Below are positions 32,940 through 45,270 of a DNA stretch of 64,000 nt, piece by piece; position 1 is the first letter of the stretch, and each line of letters opens with the position of its first letter. The notes under the pieces are model-generated. The model searched no databases. It saw only the letters and a list, made by a program, of their open reading frames with translations, and was not told where the DNA came from. The translations under genes and the position numbers were made by a program. Location: contig OX485804.1 of the NCBI GenBank assembly GCA_950295325.1, positions 56,718,429 to 56,782,428 of the forward strand. The letters run 5' to 3'. Source of the stretch: Polytrichum commune (lineage: Eukaryota > Streptophyta > Polytrichopsida > Polytrichales > Polytrichaceae).

Positions 32940-33444
32940 GGGCCACTTCACACACGAGACTGACAGCCCGTGCCCGTACACTTCAAGCACTCTCATTGGT
33001 GGAAAAGGCGGAGCCGGTCTGAGTTCGCCGCTTCACACTACGCTTGAGGGACCAACGGAGTAGGTGAATGCGAGATGGATGTAAAGTCTACATGGATTCA
33101 TTCCTACATGGCATCAAATGGATCATGTTTCATGGTCACTTGGATTATTTTCAAAAATCTCTTCTTGGAGGTGGGTCTAACACAAAACCGGGAGACCATG
33201 GCACTTTGAATGTTCATAATCGTTGATTTATTTTGTTTTATCATGTGTGAGAACTTGCATGAGTAGAGATTGATTGAAATAGTATTTGGTTGAGGGCCCG
33301 GTCACGTATGGCTTCACACTACACTTGAGAACCCGTGACCACATTACTTGAGTTTGGAGGTGTGTTGGGATGGTCTTTGGACACTTTCTTTTGGGCTCTC
33401 ACAGTTTCATGGTCACGGCCCTTGGCTCGTGTGTGAAGTGGCCC
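32940..33444. mobile_element. 505-bp PIF/Harbinger-like MITE (TTA TSD)
   Basis: The ends are GGGCCACTTCACACACGAG and its exact reverse complement CTCGTGTGTGAAGTGGCCC. TTA duplications lie at 32937-32939 and 33445-33447. An inner TTCACACTACRCTTGAG repeat occurs near 33032 and 33313. There is no coding frame. The perfect ends suggest relatively recent activity. Confidence 0.9.
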
Positions 33445-33447
33445 TTA

Positions 33448-35872
33448 GGGTCCGATGATTTACCAACAACGAAACTCTTCGTGACGTTACTCAGTTGCAG
33501 GTCAATGCACCACGGGGCATGAAATCTGTTGAGCATTATGCCCCTCTTCTTTTGGATTTCCCTTACAAAATGAACGATATTTAGCCTAATGATTATTCAC
33601 ATCATGTCACTTATTATTGACAACTACGCTGATAATTTCATTTGGTGCGTGTGGTGTTGATTTCTAAAATACGCACTATTTCGTCAATTCTCAAAATTGG
33701 TGAGAGTTGAATTTTTTATTGAGGGATAGTAAATTCATAAATACATGCTCATTTACCATATGTTTCAAGAATATTAGTGTATGCTCTAAGGTGTTTGTAG
33801 AGTGATAAAAAAACATTATATGCAACACACATACTTGTCAGCATTACATTACTCAAACCTATGGTTGGGTTTTGTTTTTATATTTAGCATCTAATATGGG
33901 GCCTCCAACATCTTATCTTTTTGGAGAAGAAACTTGGATAATAAGAAAAGAAAAAATGACTGACACTAGTATGAATAATATGAATATTGTGAATAGCGTC
34001 GGTACTATAGATAAATAGTGTTGCTATGCATAATATTTGAAGAAATCTTAAATCATTTATCCTCATGGCCCTTAGTCACATGTGTAAAATTCCCTTTGTC
34101 ATCGAGGTATCTGTTTTTAATAGACCATGCAGAGAATATGGAGCTAACAAAGGCTGAGCTGCATAAATTGCAATTAGTAGATTTAGTATGATTGTGGTCT
34201 TTTAATTAGGAGATAAATACATTTTCAGGAAAAAGAGAAGCATGATTTCCCCCCCTTATCTCTCCTTGTTTTTCAAAAAAAATCTGTCAAATGGTCATTG
34301 GATTGAATGAAGCCATTGTTCATATCTTTGGAAAATGAAGATTATGGTTATAGATTCTTGTATTCATCTATATACATGTACTTGCATGATACATGATGGG
34401 GGTGCAAGCATGGTAAAGTGGACCAAAAAAGTTCTCCGATATCTTAAAATCATAAATTCTTTCGGTCAAACACCTAAATGTAGAAGCAAAATGTTGTTTG
34501 AATTGAATATGTTTTCATGTTGACCTCTATTGTTGTGTTAAGCACTCAAATGTAAAATACCAAGATGAGATCTTCACAACTTATCATTAAAAGCAATGCT
34601 CAAAAGCAAATGGCTAGATTTGGTTTCGGACATAGATTTCATAACCTTAACTACTTTAAACTTGATTTTACATTTCATATTCCTTGAAATCATTATACAC
34701 CTGAGGTCACCATCAATTATTTTTGTACAAAATCATCAATTCAATGTTATTATATCATGTTTTAAACAAAATTTTGACAATTACTTGTTCAATATCATTA
34801 CTTGCACTGATTTCTAAAATATGTAAATTTTTTTGAGATTGTGTTTGTCGACATAAATTACTTGGCTCTATCGATCAATATGTTTTAAAAAATGTTTATG
34901 ATCTTTTTTCACAAAATTCTAAGTCCGTATATTGTTTTGAAGCACTTTCACTTAAACTTGTGCAGGATCAAGAGAATTCCACTGTACCGTGCTCGCACCT
35001 AATGATCTGTCGAGTTGCCTAATTTTGGGTTCATGATTTATGCCATTCATGTGAGGAGGCTCAGTAAAAACCTACCCCCTAGAAGTTTATGGATATACCA
35101 TCCCAACTTAGTCTCACATGACTAATTGAGGTTTTTGTGGATAATTTTGGGGTCAAATGTTTACAGAATCAAGTTGTGAGAGGCTCTCAATGCTTTTCAC
35201 TTTCAACGCACATAGTTGCCACAAATGTCAAACTATCTAGTTTGAGTGTACGAATGGATATTTGTATCATGTTACTTGCTTACATCATTAGTCACTAGTA
35301 TTAAATATGGTTCAAACAATTGTACTTTGCTAGATCTGTAGGCACAATCTAGATCCGTCATTGATTGGTCGTACCAAAATTACAAGCATATAGTCTAAGA
35401 TGATGTTGTCTAAGACCATTTTTAATATATTGAATATTTGATTTAGTGTGGCATTAGAATTGATGTGCCACATATATTTAAACTCTCTAGAATTAATGTG
35501 TTGTCATTTTTCAAGTTACGGAAACCTCTTGTCATGCTAGCAATTCCTAACTATAGGTTTCAATTATAATGACTCACATAGATCTACATTCATGGTGAAT
35601 TATGTGCCCCACGATGATGCACATTATTAAGAAAATTTGTTACTAAAAAAATGTTTTGACCCACGATAATTAGCCCAATGTTCATTGTCATAACATTACA
35701 AAACATGGTAAACTTTTTCTCTTTTCTATGAGTAGGAAGTACCTACACATCCTACTCTAGATATACAACTTCGGGGTTACATTATTTATTGATTCCTTCA
35801 TGTTACGAGAGGATCACATATATGTGTTCCCCCATTGCAATTCAAATGCACACATTTAGCCTGACATCAAAG
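33448..35872. other. AT-rich intergenic stretch, no gene seen
   Basis: Short frames such as 34335-34523 and 34596-34817 are hydrophobic by AT-rich composition and match no family I know. No terminal repeats or tandem arrays were resolved. Confidence 0.4.
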
Positions 35873-36372
35873 TGTGTGAGGCATTAGTGGCAAGTCATCT
35901 AAACACCTAAGGGTTGAAATTCCATGGCGCATAGAGCATCCTCAACATGTTGAAGAATGTTATGGTCGCAGGTCGATGATAAATAGCATGGACCACACTA
36001 AATCAAATATATAGTGTAGTGTAGTGATTCCAAAATATCACTCTATTGTAGTCATGATATATATCACATTGAACAATGACCCAATTGTGGCATTGACTTG
36101 AATGCATTGTGCACGTCACCTATTGTGTCATGTACAAGTAGCAAGTGATTCAAACACCAAATAATTGATTTTCCATGGCCCCACAGAGCACCCTCAACAT
36201 GTTAAAGAATGTTATGGTTGTGGGTTAATGATGAGTAGTGCGGCACACACTAAATTGGATACATATAGTGTAGTCTATTGACTCCTAAATATCACTCTAC
36301 TACAATCACTACATGTGTCACATTGAATGCCGACCCGATCGTGGCATTGAGTTGAACACACTGTGCATGTCA
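35873..36372. repeat. Two-unit tandem duplication (~252 bp)
   Basis: CTCAACATGTTRAAGAATGT occurs at 35941 and 36193. Both units also carry CAAGTSATYYAAACACC, ACACTAAATYRRATA, ATAGTGTAGT and GTGGCATTGASTTGAA. Divergence between units is moderate. There is no coding frame. Confidence 0.75.
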
Positions 36373-36821
36373 ACAACCCCAACCCACTTTCGGGTCTTTC
36401 CGAAATAAGCTTAGCAAGACTTACCAGTGACCGGATTGATTGCCTTTGAATCTCCTAACAATTACTTATGTCATCTCACACAACCACTGAACCAAGGTCT
36501 CCCATTGCAATAGACTGCACCTTTCACTTCACTCCATAACCGGGGCGCTTTTAGCTTCACCAACCCACTTTTTGAGAGAGATTAGACTACATGTTCAAAA
36601 TACGACAACCATTCCATACTCAACGGTCAACACAATTGCAAGAACCTATGTGAAGGATTTAGCGAGCACGAGAATCTTCACTTTGTTAACGAGTAAGACA
36701 ATCACACGAGCTACACAAACTTACGAGGATCAAAGTGGCTGCGGCATCAATTTGGATTCGCTAACCATCTTGTGCTAATCGTGTGTTTCATATGATAGGA
36801 CAAGTGGGTGGATTGGAGAAA

Positions 36822-36986
36822 CTAACCATTGAAGACCCATCCGCCCTTTCTTTCCTTTTCTTTTTTCTTGTTTTTTCTTCCTATCCATGGTGTGCTGGGA
36901 CAGGATGGTGGCAATGAGGAGGTAAGCGATGAGCTCACGACCTGAACTGGGGACATGAGCAGCCCCAGAGGTGCCCGTGACGCCAT
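36822..36986 (-). CDS. Possible small gene, unrecognised
   Basis: A minus-strand ATG (ATCATGGCG) opens 54 codons beginning MASRAPLGLLMSPVQVVSSS, a Ser-rich sequence that resembles an organelle-targeting peptide. It then turns into a Lys-rich, low-complexity end. A long CT-rich tract (GA on the plus strand, 37098-37127), common in plant 5' leaders, lies upstream. An overlapping frame (36775-37095) is also open, so the choice is uncertain. No mature domain was recognised. Confidence 0.2.
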   Translation of the reverse strand: MASRAPLGLLMSPVQVVSSSLTSSLPPSCPSTPWIGRKNKKKEKERKGGWVFNG

Positions 36987-37272
36987 GATTGCTGCATAAA
37001 GTCGCATAAATCTTTGACTTGATGTCAGCCAAAGCCTGGGAACCTTTCAACCGTGCAAATTTGGAAGTTGCATGCTGGTCTAGCTGGAAGCTCAAGGAGA
37101 GAGAGGGGGAGAGAGAGAGAGAGAGAGTGGCAGATAGAAGAATAATAAGAGAGGTGATTAAAAAACGAGGAACATGTCACGGGTGGGCGGCTTTTGCAGT
37201 GCATCAGAGCCTTCAATCATTTGGCATCCACCGATGTGAGGCCACGTCCCGAATCTCCTGATACTTAATGAA

Positions 37273-37654
37273 GGGCCGGTTCACACGGGCCCTGAGGCCC
37301 AAGGCCACTGGAGGTCGATCCGTGCGATCTCAGCCGTAGACAGGGTGGAAGTTGGGACTTACCACATCACACGGGTTCCGAGTCTCAAGTATGACATGGA
37401 TGTGCCTACATGGCAACACTTACTTTCTGGAGGCGAGGCTTGGGGCTTGTGTTGAGAGGTGGGTCGAGCAAAAAGTTAGGCCCAACTCTTGGCACAAGTT
37501 CCGCGAATAGTTTTGCATAAACTAATCAAGATTTCGTTTTTTGTAGGAAGTATTCATATTTTAATGGTTTTTCCAGGCTCAAAAGTTGGAATGTTGCCTC
37601 TGTGTTGGGACTTTTTGACATGAGTGGGACTTGGGACCCCATGTGAACCAGCCC
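37273..37654. mobile_element. 382-bp GGTTCACA-type MITE
   Basis: Left end GGGCCGGTTCACACGGGCCC and reversed right end GGGCTGGTTCACATGGGGTC form the terminal inverted repeat. Flanks are GAA on the left and TAA on the right, so a TAA duplication would need one change. The interior matches the element at 29931-30633. Confidence 0.75.
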
Positions 37655-39399
37655 TAAGAGTCAACCACTCCCATGTAGAGAGCACAATTTGCACACTACA
37701 ACCCTTTTTGCCTTCAAAAAGTGGGCTAAAGATTCATGGCAATTGTTTAGGTTGAAGGTGAAATGTTGGGAATTTGTTGTCATATTGACCCTAGGATTAG
37801 CATCAATGATCTTGAATGAGTGAAGTGAGAGGAAGTTAGGATGAATCATTTATAAACTTATAGGGGGTAGTTTTCACCGGACCCTTTTACTTGGTTGCCA
37901 TGAATCTTAAGTCCAATGAAACTTTATCCCCTATGAGTTTGAATTATGGTCAATTCATCCCAACTCGCTTTTGCTAGACTATTAAGGGTCTCTTATGGCT
38001 AGTCTTGGATTGAAGAGGAAATTTTGAGTTGTAAGGATTCTTGACATTTTTCACCTCCAACTTACGTGGTTACCACCACCCCTTGGCCTACAAACTGAAG
38101 TGCATATAACATACTCATTTGTTCAAATAGTACCAATGACGGGAGTATCATGGAGAGATCACTATGAAAGAAGATTTGTAGAATTGGACTCAAAGTGGGA
38201 TGAAAATGTTTGACTACTTGGAAGGATATTCTAGGGTAGTTGCACCTATTTCCAACCCTTTGACTAGATTGGGTGCTTGGAATCTTCTAATTTATGTGCC
38301 AACAAACTCAAAGAAGATTCGCCTTTCAAAGTGGATTTAGAAGCAATGTGACTCGAAATATTTGGAAAACATCTCAATTTCTTATAGATATTTGATATAC
38401 AATCTTTCAAAATCTATTGCAATCCTATAGGAGAAATTGTAGAAAGTTCCATGTCATGCTTGGGACTTGGGACTTGTACAAGGGTCCACTTAAAACCTAC
38501 CCCAATATGACCTAAGGAAGACCTCAAGAAGCTCTACGAGATGGAGTGTATGTGATTGACAATTTTTTTTGAAGGGAGATATTGCCAATCAAATAATGCG
38601 GAGGTGTTTCTTGAAGGCGATTTTGTCGTGGTGAGAGCCACCTTTAACTACAAGGAGAGAATATTGCTTGTCCAATGCCTAACATAACATTATTAGCCTA
38701 GATAGACACCAATTTGCTTGTTATGATGCATTTAACCACCTCCAAGAGCATCAAGGTGGCAACTCCTATTCAATATCATTCCCCTTACTTTCATCTTCCA
38801 ACTTATCATTGTTTTTCCCCTCCACAAGTCCCTCCACATCCCCCCCCCCCCTCCTCCCAAAGAACTTGTTGTAAAATGACAACAAACTTACGATGTTCAA
38901 CATATAACACACTACAAACATATGAATCTTGGGTAAATGACTCATGTCATTGAAAATTCTCCTATCACAAGGGTAGATTTGCATATTTAAACCATTGACA
39001 GATGGTTAATTGCTAAGGAGGCAGGACTCGTACGTTGATAGTGACATGATCTTCCATCATAAATCTTCCGTTGCTGCTATATATCACATCAACCGTCCAA
39101 ATAATGAACTCGAAAGATGCATAAAACATTGTTTATTTTTTTCGTTTAGTCAATTTTAAAAGGACTTCTAAAGGACTCTTGAGTGCTTTGAAGTTGATGA
39201 AACACCTTTCAAGGAAAACATGTTGCCGCCAAACAAGACAAGTGACATAGATAACAATGACTTGCAGTCTGCATCTAGGGGCAACAGTGATTTGATATTA
39301 GACAACACAACTATGTATTGTACTTAAGGCTTACTACCACTTTCTCATAAAGGACATTGTAATGTGCACATGTCACGTTATCGAAACTGCCGCTATATA
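37655..39399. other. Intergenic stretch, no gene seen
   Basis: This has a 12-base C run (38840-38851). The frames at 38714-38984 cross this low-complexity segment on both strands. No domain or repeat structure is recognised. Confidence 0.4.
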
Positions 39400-39815
39400 A
39401 CATGTTTTGGTTGAGCATGATAACCAGAATCACTCAAGTTTGAACCAGTGTTGGACTAGTATCATCTTCTTTGCATACCATTTAGGTATCTATAATAAGG
39501 ATTTCACGTTGTTTTGGATGTCAATAGTGTATGGGTATTTGAAGGTAATTTTGTTTTTGATATCATTCGGGTCTATAAACCATGCAAGAACATTCATGCC
39601 TATGTAAAATTGTTATGGTATTAATGTTGTTTGGAATGGTATTGACCCAAACAATAACTCGGGTACATAAAGATCCTTTCACCTTGAGATACCTACCAAA
39701 TATCAATAATTGATTGCTATTACAATTTTGATCTTTATGTGTAGGTTCTTTGATACCGTTATTGATTCTATGCATTCACCTATATACCGGTCCAACATTG
39801 GTTTGAAGATAGCAA
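39400..39815. repeat. Dispersed repeat, copy 1 (copy 2 at 56.13-56.72 kb)
   Basis: Shared landmarks are TGTTGGWCTAGTAT, GGTATCTAYAATRA, CATTCGGGYCTATA, CCATGCAAGA, TTGACCCAAACAATAACTC and TCCAACATTGGTTT. Frames over both copies (39407-39607 and 56133-56456) read similar hydrophobic peptides, which may be relics of a retroelement. The family was not identified. Confidence 0.65.
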
Positions 39816-40660
39816 ATCAACTTCTCATGTTAATGATGTTGATATAATATAAAACAATTTATGATGACCACAATGGTCACTAACATCTTGAGGTGGCCAA
39901 AATAGAGGCGAAACGGAAAACATGGGCACCGCACTTCTATGTGACATTCATTAAGGTAGTACGATGACATTATAAAAGAAATTATTGAATTCCAAGCACA
40001 AGTTATGGACATCATCTATTAAGTGACATGTGATTTAGGTTTCCAATGAAGAGTCCCACCTTGGGGTATTAACGCCACATACTTACTCCCAAAAAGTGGG
40101 CCATGGCAGAACTTGATTCGTTAGTACTAGTATACCTCTCCTATGCCAAAAAGCTTTAGCAAAAAGGGAATAAGATAAGGGATCCACATCATGACGAAAG
40201 TAAAGCATCTCCTAGCCAAATTGCTCAAGTGCAAACTTCGTGATTGCACTATTACAACAAAGAAGTCCTCTTGATTAAGGACACCTTTACTGGTTAAGGG
40301 TGTTTATTGGGCGAGGAAGATGATTGCTAGGGTCTTATATGTGCGCATACAAACACCTCCTATTGCATAAGCATCTTAGTGTCCCCTTGACTAGCCTACT
40401 GGGTTGTCACCATCCATTCTCAAGCATCAAAATGTTGCAAAGACTAATATACTTGGAAGACATTTTCCTACTTGCCATGGACAACTATATATATCCACAT
40501 GTTGGTACACCTTCAAGTGCCGCTTTCTCCATGGTTCACATGGTTAATTATACCGTTGACCAACATGAGATTGTTTGCATTCCTCCACTTCTAGTGGCCC
40601 TATTTAAAAACCCTCATCCCACATGGGGCTCTGTATGAACGGGGAACTACTTAGGGTCTT

Positions 40661-40991
40661 CATGTGTTTGCATTAGAGTCCAAGACCAAATAAACCTCAT
40701 AATTGAGCAATCCAATTGGTTGAGAGTTTTTTTTTTTTTTTTTTTTAAAAAAAAGAAAAAAAGTTGGATCCAAGGAGTTCACACTAGGACATGTGTCCAA
40801 GGTATAAAAACTGAATTTTCGTTGACGTGGCACCATTTTTTTTGCCGAATCTTGTCAGTCCCAGCTCAGGTAAATTACCCCACCCATTTGAGAAACCAAA
40901 CTTCAAGCTCAAGTCCAATTATTAAGCCCAAAATAAGGTTCAATAAAGGGCGCCTATTTGGAGTCCAAGTTTCTTGGACCCACACCCTAAT
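40661..40991. repeat. Probable inverted-repeat element with poly-T/poly-A core
   Basis: The left part TTAGGGTCTTCATGTG...GAGTCCAAGACC and the right part, read in reverse, TTAGGGTGTGGGTCCAAGAA share short terminal similarity. The segment at 40675-40725 also resembles 51490-51545 (GTCCAAGACCAAA, CCAATTGGT/CCTATTGGT). The core has about 20 T then AAAAAAAAG. Boundaries are tentative. Confidence 0.4.
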
Positions 40992-41299
40992 GTATACCCA
41001 CTCTTAGACAACTCCAAGATTAAGATTTGAGTGAAAAAGGAAAACAAACATGAAATGAGATCACTGAACACTTATCTCACTAGCTACTAGCATATGGATC
41101 CTTAGCCATCATCCTATTTCACTAATACATACATATATATATATAGACAAATATACCACTGTAGTAGATGTGCATGTTTTTACCACTGACGTAGGAGATC
41201 AATTACCAATGACTCGTGTGCTTGAGTGCTGTAGCCTAGTGTATATACCAAAGCACCGCACGAGGATGGTCAGAAGGTCGTGCATGTGCTCTTTTTCTT

Positions 41300-41905
41300 C
41301 CTTCCTTTCTTTCTTTCTTTCTTTCTGAGGTCACTAGTACTTACCAAATGTGAAGATGGTGTGCCGCCCCGGCCTAGTACTATCTATCCACACAAGCATG
41401 TGGAAAACAAGGGCGATGAATATGCTCTGGTGGCTGGGCAGGCTGAATAGCGAGTGAGGGGATCAGCAGCCTACCACAGGCTTCTCCTCTTCTCTTCCCT
41501 GCAGGCCTCCCCTCCGCTCTCCTGGTGCGCATAAAAGAGTTACTTGCTGCACACGTAGCCAAGTTCCCCTCCCCTACAGTACTACTGGAACTTGAAAAGA
41601 AAAGCCCTGCCTCCACATCGCACTCTGCATGTAAGTGAGCGAAGTGGACTTTTTATTCACACCCCGCTGTTGACTTCCTGTGAAGGAGGTGGCGGAGAAG
41701 AAGAAGAAGAAGAAGAAGAAGATGGAGAAGAAGGAGAAGAAAGAGAACAATGTAGAACCGAGTGGAGAAAGTGCCACAAGCACACAAAAGAGTACTTAAT
41801 AAAGCAGTGCAGACGGCCGCCACGTATGAAATGGAAATGGAAATGGAAATGGAAATGAGAGTGAGATGAAATGAAATGAACGAACGTACGTACGTACGTA
41901 CGGCC
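41300..41905. repeat. Cluster of microsatellites
   Basis: In order these are (TTTC)n at about 41304-41325, (GAA)n at about 41697-41723, (GGAAAT)n at about 41831-41857 and (GTAC)n at about 41885-41901. Open frames across it (41380-42049) encode Glu, Ser or Lys-Trp runs and are not credible proteins. Confidence 0.7.
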
Positions 41906-44900
41906 TTGTTCATTAATCCTCCAGTCCCCAGGGATGATGTGGATGAGTGCATGAATAGTGGTGGGATCCTTAATTCTACCAGGTGGATTGCGCTGCAAGT
42001 CTCGTACGTAAGTTGAAGGTGAGGCAGTAGACGGGTCGTAAATGGTCACTTTCCCCAGCGATTAGTACGAGATGCTTAGCAAATCTGAACTGAGGTTGTA
42101 GCCAATCGCGTCATAATTTTTGACTGTCTTATTTATTGCCAGAGTAATGATTCTCGTGCTCATTCAATGGTTGAATATAGGTTCTCCCATTCATGTTGAT
42201 GGTTGAGTTTATCATGTTGTGAGCACACAATCCAATCTCTTTTAAACACGTGTTTTTGTGGTATTTGTTTCTTGGAGCCACACCAAATCGCGTGCCACTC
42301 AAATATGCGTGTCCCGATAAGAAAAAGGAACCAAATATGGGTTGTCTATCTCACATGGTGTCAAACCTGTCAACTTTGAGCGATGAGTGTATCAACATTA
42401 TTTGATTGATAAAATATAAGAGGTTTTTTGTTAGCAAATGATTTGTGGGATTTCAATGCACCACAATATGTCTTTTTTGAATTATGTATGTAAAAGTTGT
42501 ATTAGTTGTATTAGTGTTGAAAGTTTTATTGATAGATGACCTAGAACCAACACATGAGCCAAATGTGAAGGCGGTGGGCATTTTCAAGATGAATATATCT
42601 TTGTAGTGCAAGAGTCTAGGGTTTTGGTTATGGGGTGGGTGTTGATTTTAGCATGCATTGCCTTTAATGGTGGAAATGAGATGGGTGGAGCTTGGTGATG
42701 CTTATGTAAACTCGTCGGTCATGGATGAAGGGGCTTCAAGAAGCTCCAGTTGAGGGCTTATTCACTCTAAATTCCTACTAAACTAAACTAGGATCAACTA
42801 ATGGCATTTTTGAAGTTGAATTCTAACAATAGAAGTTCAAAGTTATGAATTAATGTGTTTTCACTATTCGGATGGTTGAGTTTACTTAGACATTCCAAAA
42901 TTGCAGCCAAATGAACATAGGCTAGAGCTTTGTGGTCTCTAGGTGACCTCATCCATTGAAAAGGTGAAAAGGCATAGAGCAAATTTGATAGCTTGAGGGA
43001 TTTCCTATTAAAATATATTTTGACTTTAATAATGACATTAAAGATCCCAAATATGTCTAACAACATTTAATTGGAATGAATCAGTGGCCCTCAACTTATG
43101 AAAAAAAAAATTAAAAAAAAGTGAAGGAAAAGATAAAATAAAACAATAAGAGCCCCTTTACTCGCGAAAGATGAGTTACCTAGATGCCACAGAACCCCCG
43201 AGCCAAATAACATGAAACCCTACAATTTCTAATGCCCATTTGCAATTGTGATTTGTTTGTCTAGATGAAAGCACATGGTAATAATGTACTTCCATTGAGC
43301 ACATTTCAAATACGTGGGAGTACGTCATCATGATTGGAACTTGCGATTCAATTCTCATGGAATTTAGTGGATTTGAGTGCTAAGGTACTCCTAGTACGAG
43401 GCTCCATCCCAACACACACAAATATAGGAAATCTCCTTTAGGTGTGTGGCCCTATTGTGGGCATTTTCAACTCCACAAACAATAGTAATGGTTGTTGGAA
43501 CATATTGAACTTTGTCTCATCCGGTTAGCAATTTTGAATCACATGGACTCGTCATTTCAAATCTTAAAATCAATAATAAGGTGTAGAAGTTATAGAGGGT
43601 CAACATAAAGATTCTCTTGTCTTTGAATAGTCAGAGAGGCCCTCCCAATCGTGTTACCGATTGACTGAAGGATGATGTCTACTCTTTGAACACACAACTA
43701 AATCTTGTCGTAACCATAACATCTCTTTTCGGTGTCCATTTCTTAAGTACAAACCTTGCCGTGCACCCCTCAAATGTAGGTGTCCAATAAAAGAAAGAGT
43801 GACCACATAAGGTCCACATGATGCCTATGCCTACTTTACTTATAATGCAAAGTTGATGGCACGATGCGGCAAGCGTAGTACTACTACACCGTCACGAATG
43901 TGTCGAAACCCTCCAACATCCCCGTTACAAAGGTTGTTTGATGGAGCCGATTCCATCAACACTCAAAACACACCGTCCATTTGAACGGGTCCTATTGGGT
44001 CGTGAAATTATTGTACATCCCTCTCTCCGCTTGCCGATTGAACGATCATTGTGGGTCGACCGGTTCCTCATCATCGGCATAGATAACACTCCACTCAACA
44101 ACCCCATGAGTAAAATTTAAGGTAGACATGTCTTATTCAAACGCCCGAATTCTTCGGTGTGCAAACTGGTTCAATTTCTCCTCAAGCAAGTACTTGCGAT
44201 ATTATTCTAAGGGTGGGTTAATAGAATGGTTCATTGGTTGGGTGACCTAAAAAGTCAATGCTCAACAACCGCTCCACACCAATAATTGTCATTAGGAACA
44301 CCTATATAACCACTTAAGGAGATCACACGACCGCACTTTTAAAATGCACCATAAGCTCGGGTTTAGTCTCTTGCAATCGAGTCGTTCTCATGGTATTGGA
44401 TAAGTACAAACATATTCGATTGATAGAGTCTTTCTCTTGGTTTTATTGCACATCAGAAGAGGCCAAACCTCACAAAAGTAGCCGTAATGAAATAATCTAT
44501 CTTAGTGTGGGTTGTGGGATGATGGTTTTCTTGATCCGGTCCCACTCTTTTAGCTTGGGCCACTTGATGCATAAGCTCTTGAACTCACATCCTAGCCAAC
44601 TCTCATGGATACTGCATGGATGAATCTAATGTTGTTTTGGTTCTTTTAAAGAAATCGTTGTCATTTTTTGGGAAAAGAAGAAGTATTTAAAAGTGATCAA
44701 GGTGTGCCATCACGTGCTCTATGTTAAGGGACCAAGTAGCTCAAGCACTCTCAACAACAACTGTTCTATATCAATTATAATCGAAACTTTGTGTGGAATG
44801 ATTGGCCTTTTTTATAGGCCGAACTGGGATTTAGGGTGATTTATGGCAAAGCTTATTTTAGATCTTAGAGTTTTCTAAAAGTTTTGGTATGGCAAGAAGA

Positions 44901-45039
44901 GATCCAAGAATAATCACTAACCTTTCAACATAGGCTTTGACATCCAACAAACTAATGACCTCTTCATAAAACTTTCTCTCAATGAAGGAGCCAACCCACG
45001 ATTCTGGCCCTCTTTCATACCAATGTCTGAGGAGGATTT
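41906..45039. other. Intergenic stretch, no gene seen
   Basis: Many short frames occur, for example 43938-44120 and 44390-44623, without recognised domains. A GTCATGGATGAAGGGG segment near 42718 recurs at 27850 and 53450. A plus-strand patch around 43900-44080 is GC-richer and open on both strands but unassigned. Confidence 0.4.
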
Positions 45040-45270
45040 TGAGCGCAATCGGTCCAAATCCTAGTGTTTCCAAGTCCCACCAGTTACATGTTGCGATCTT
45101 TTGGTTTTCCTTTATAAAATTTGAGGTATATTCCATAGATCCCTTTAAAATGATTGATAATTTTCTTGAAGTCTTGAACTTCAACCGGTTATTTCTCAAA
45201 GTCAACCGGTTCATGTGTAACTAGCGCTCGGGTTCTTCCCATTTATTGATTGAAACTCTTTGAGGCTCTT
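45040..45270. repeat. Second copy of the GH3 intron 3 repeat
   Basis: This matches 2690-2905 by shared blocks (CCTAGTGTTTCCAAGTCC, GAGGTATATTCC, GAAGTCTTGAACTTC, GTGTAACTAG). Same orientation as in GH3. Confidence 0.6.

Noticed and set aside
39980..40330. Possible Copia-type RNase H remnant (MAELDSL-like reading)
   Set aside because: Only a few residues resemble the family and no conserved motif order could be followed.
41380..42049. Several overlapping frames of 78-130 aa on both strands
   Set aside because: They consist of Glu, Ser, Phe or Lys-Trp runs from microsatellites.
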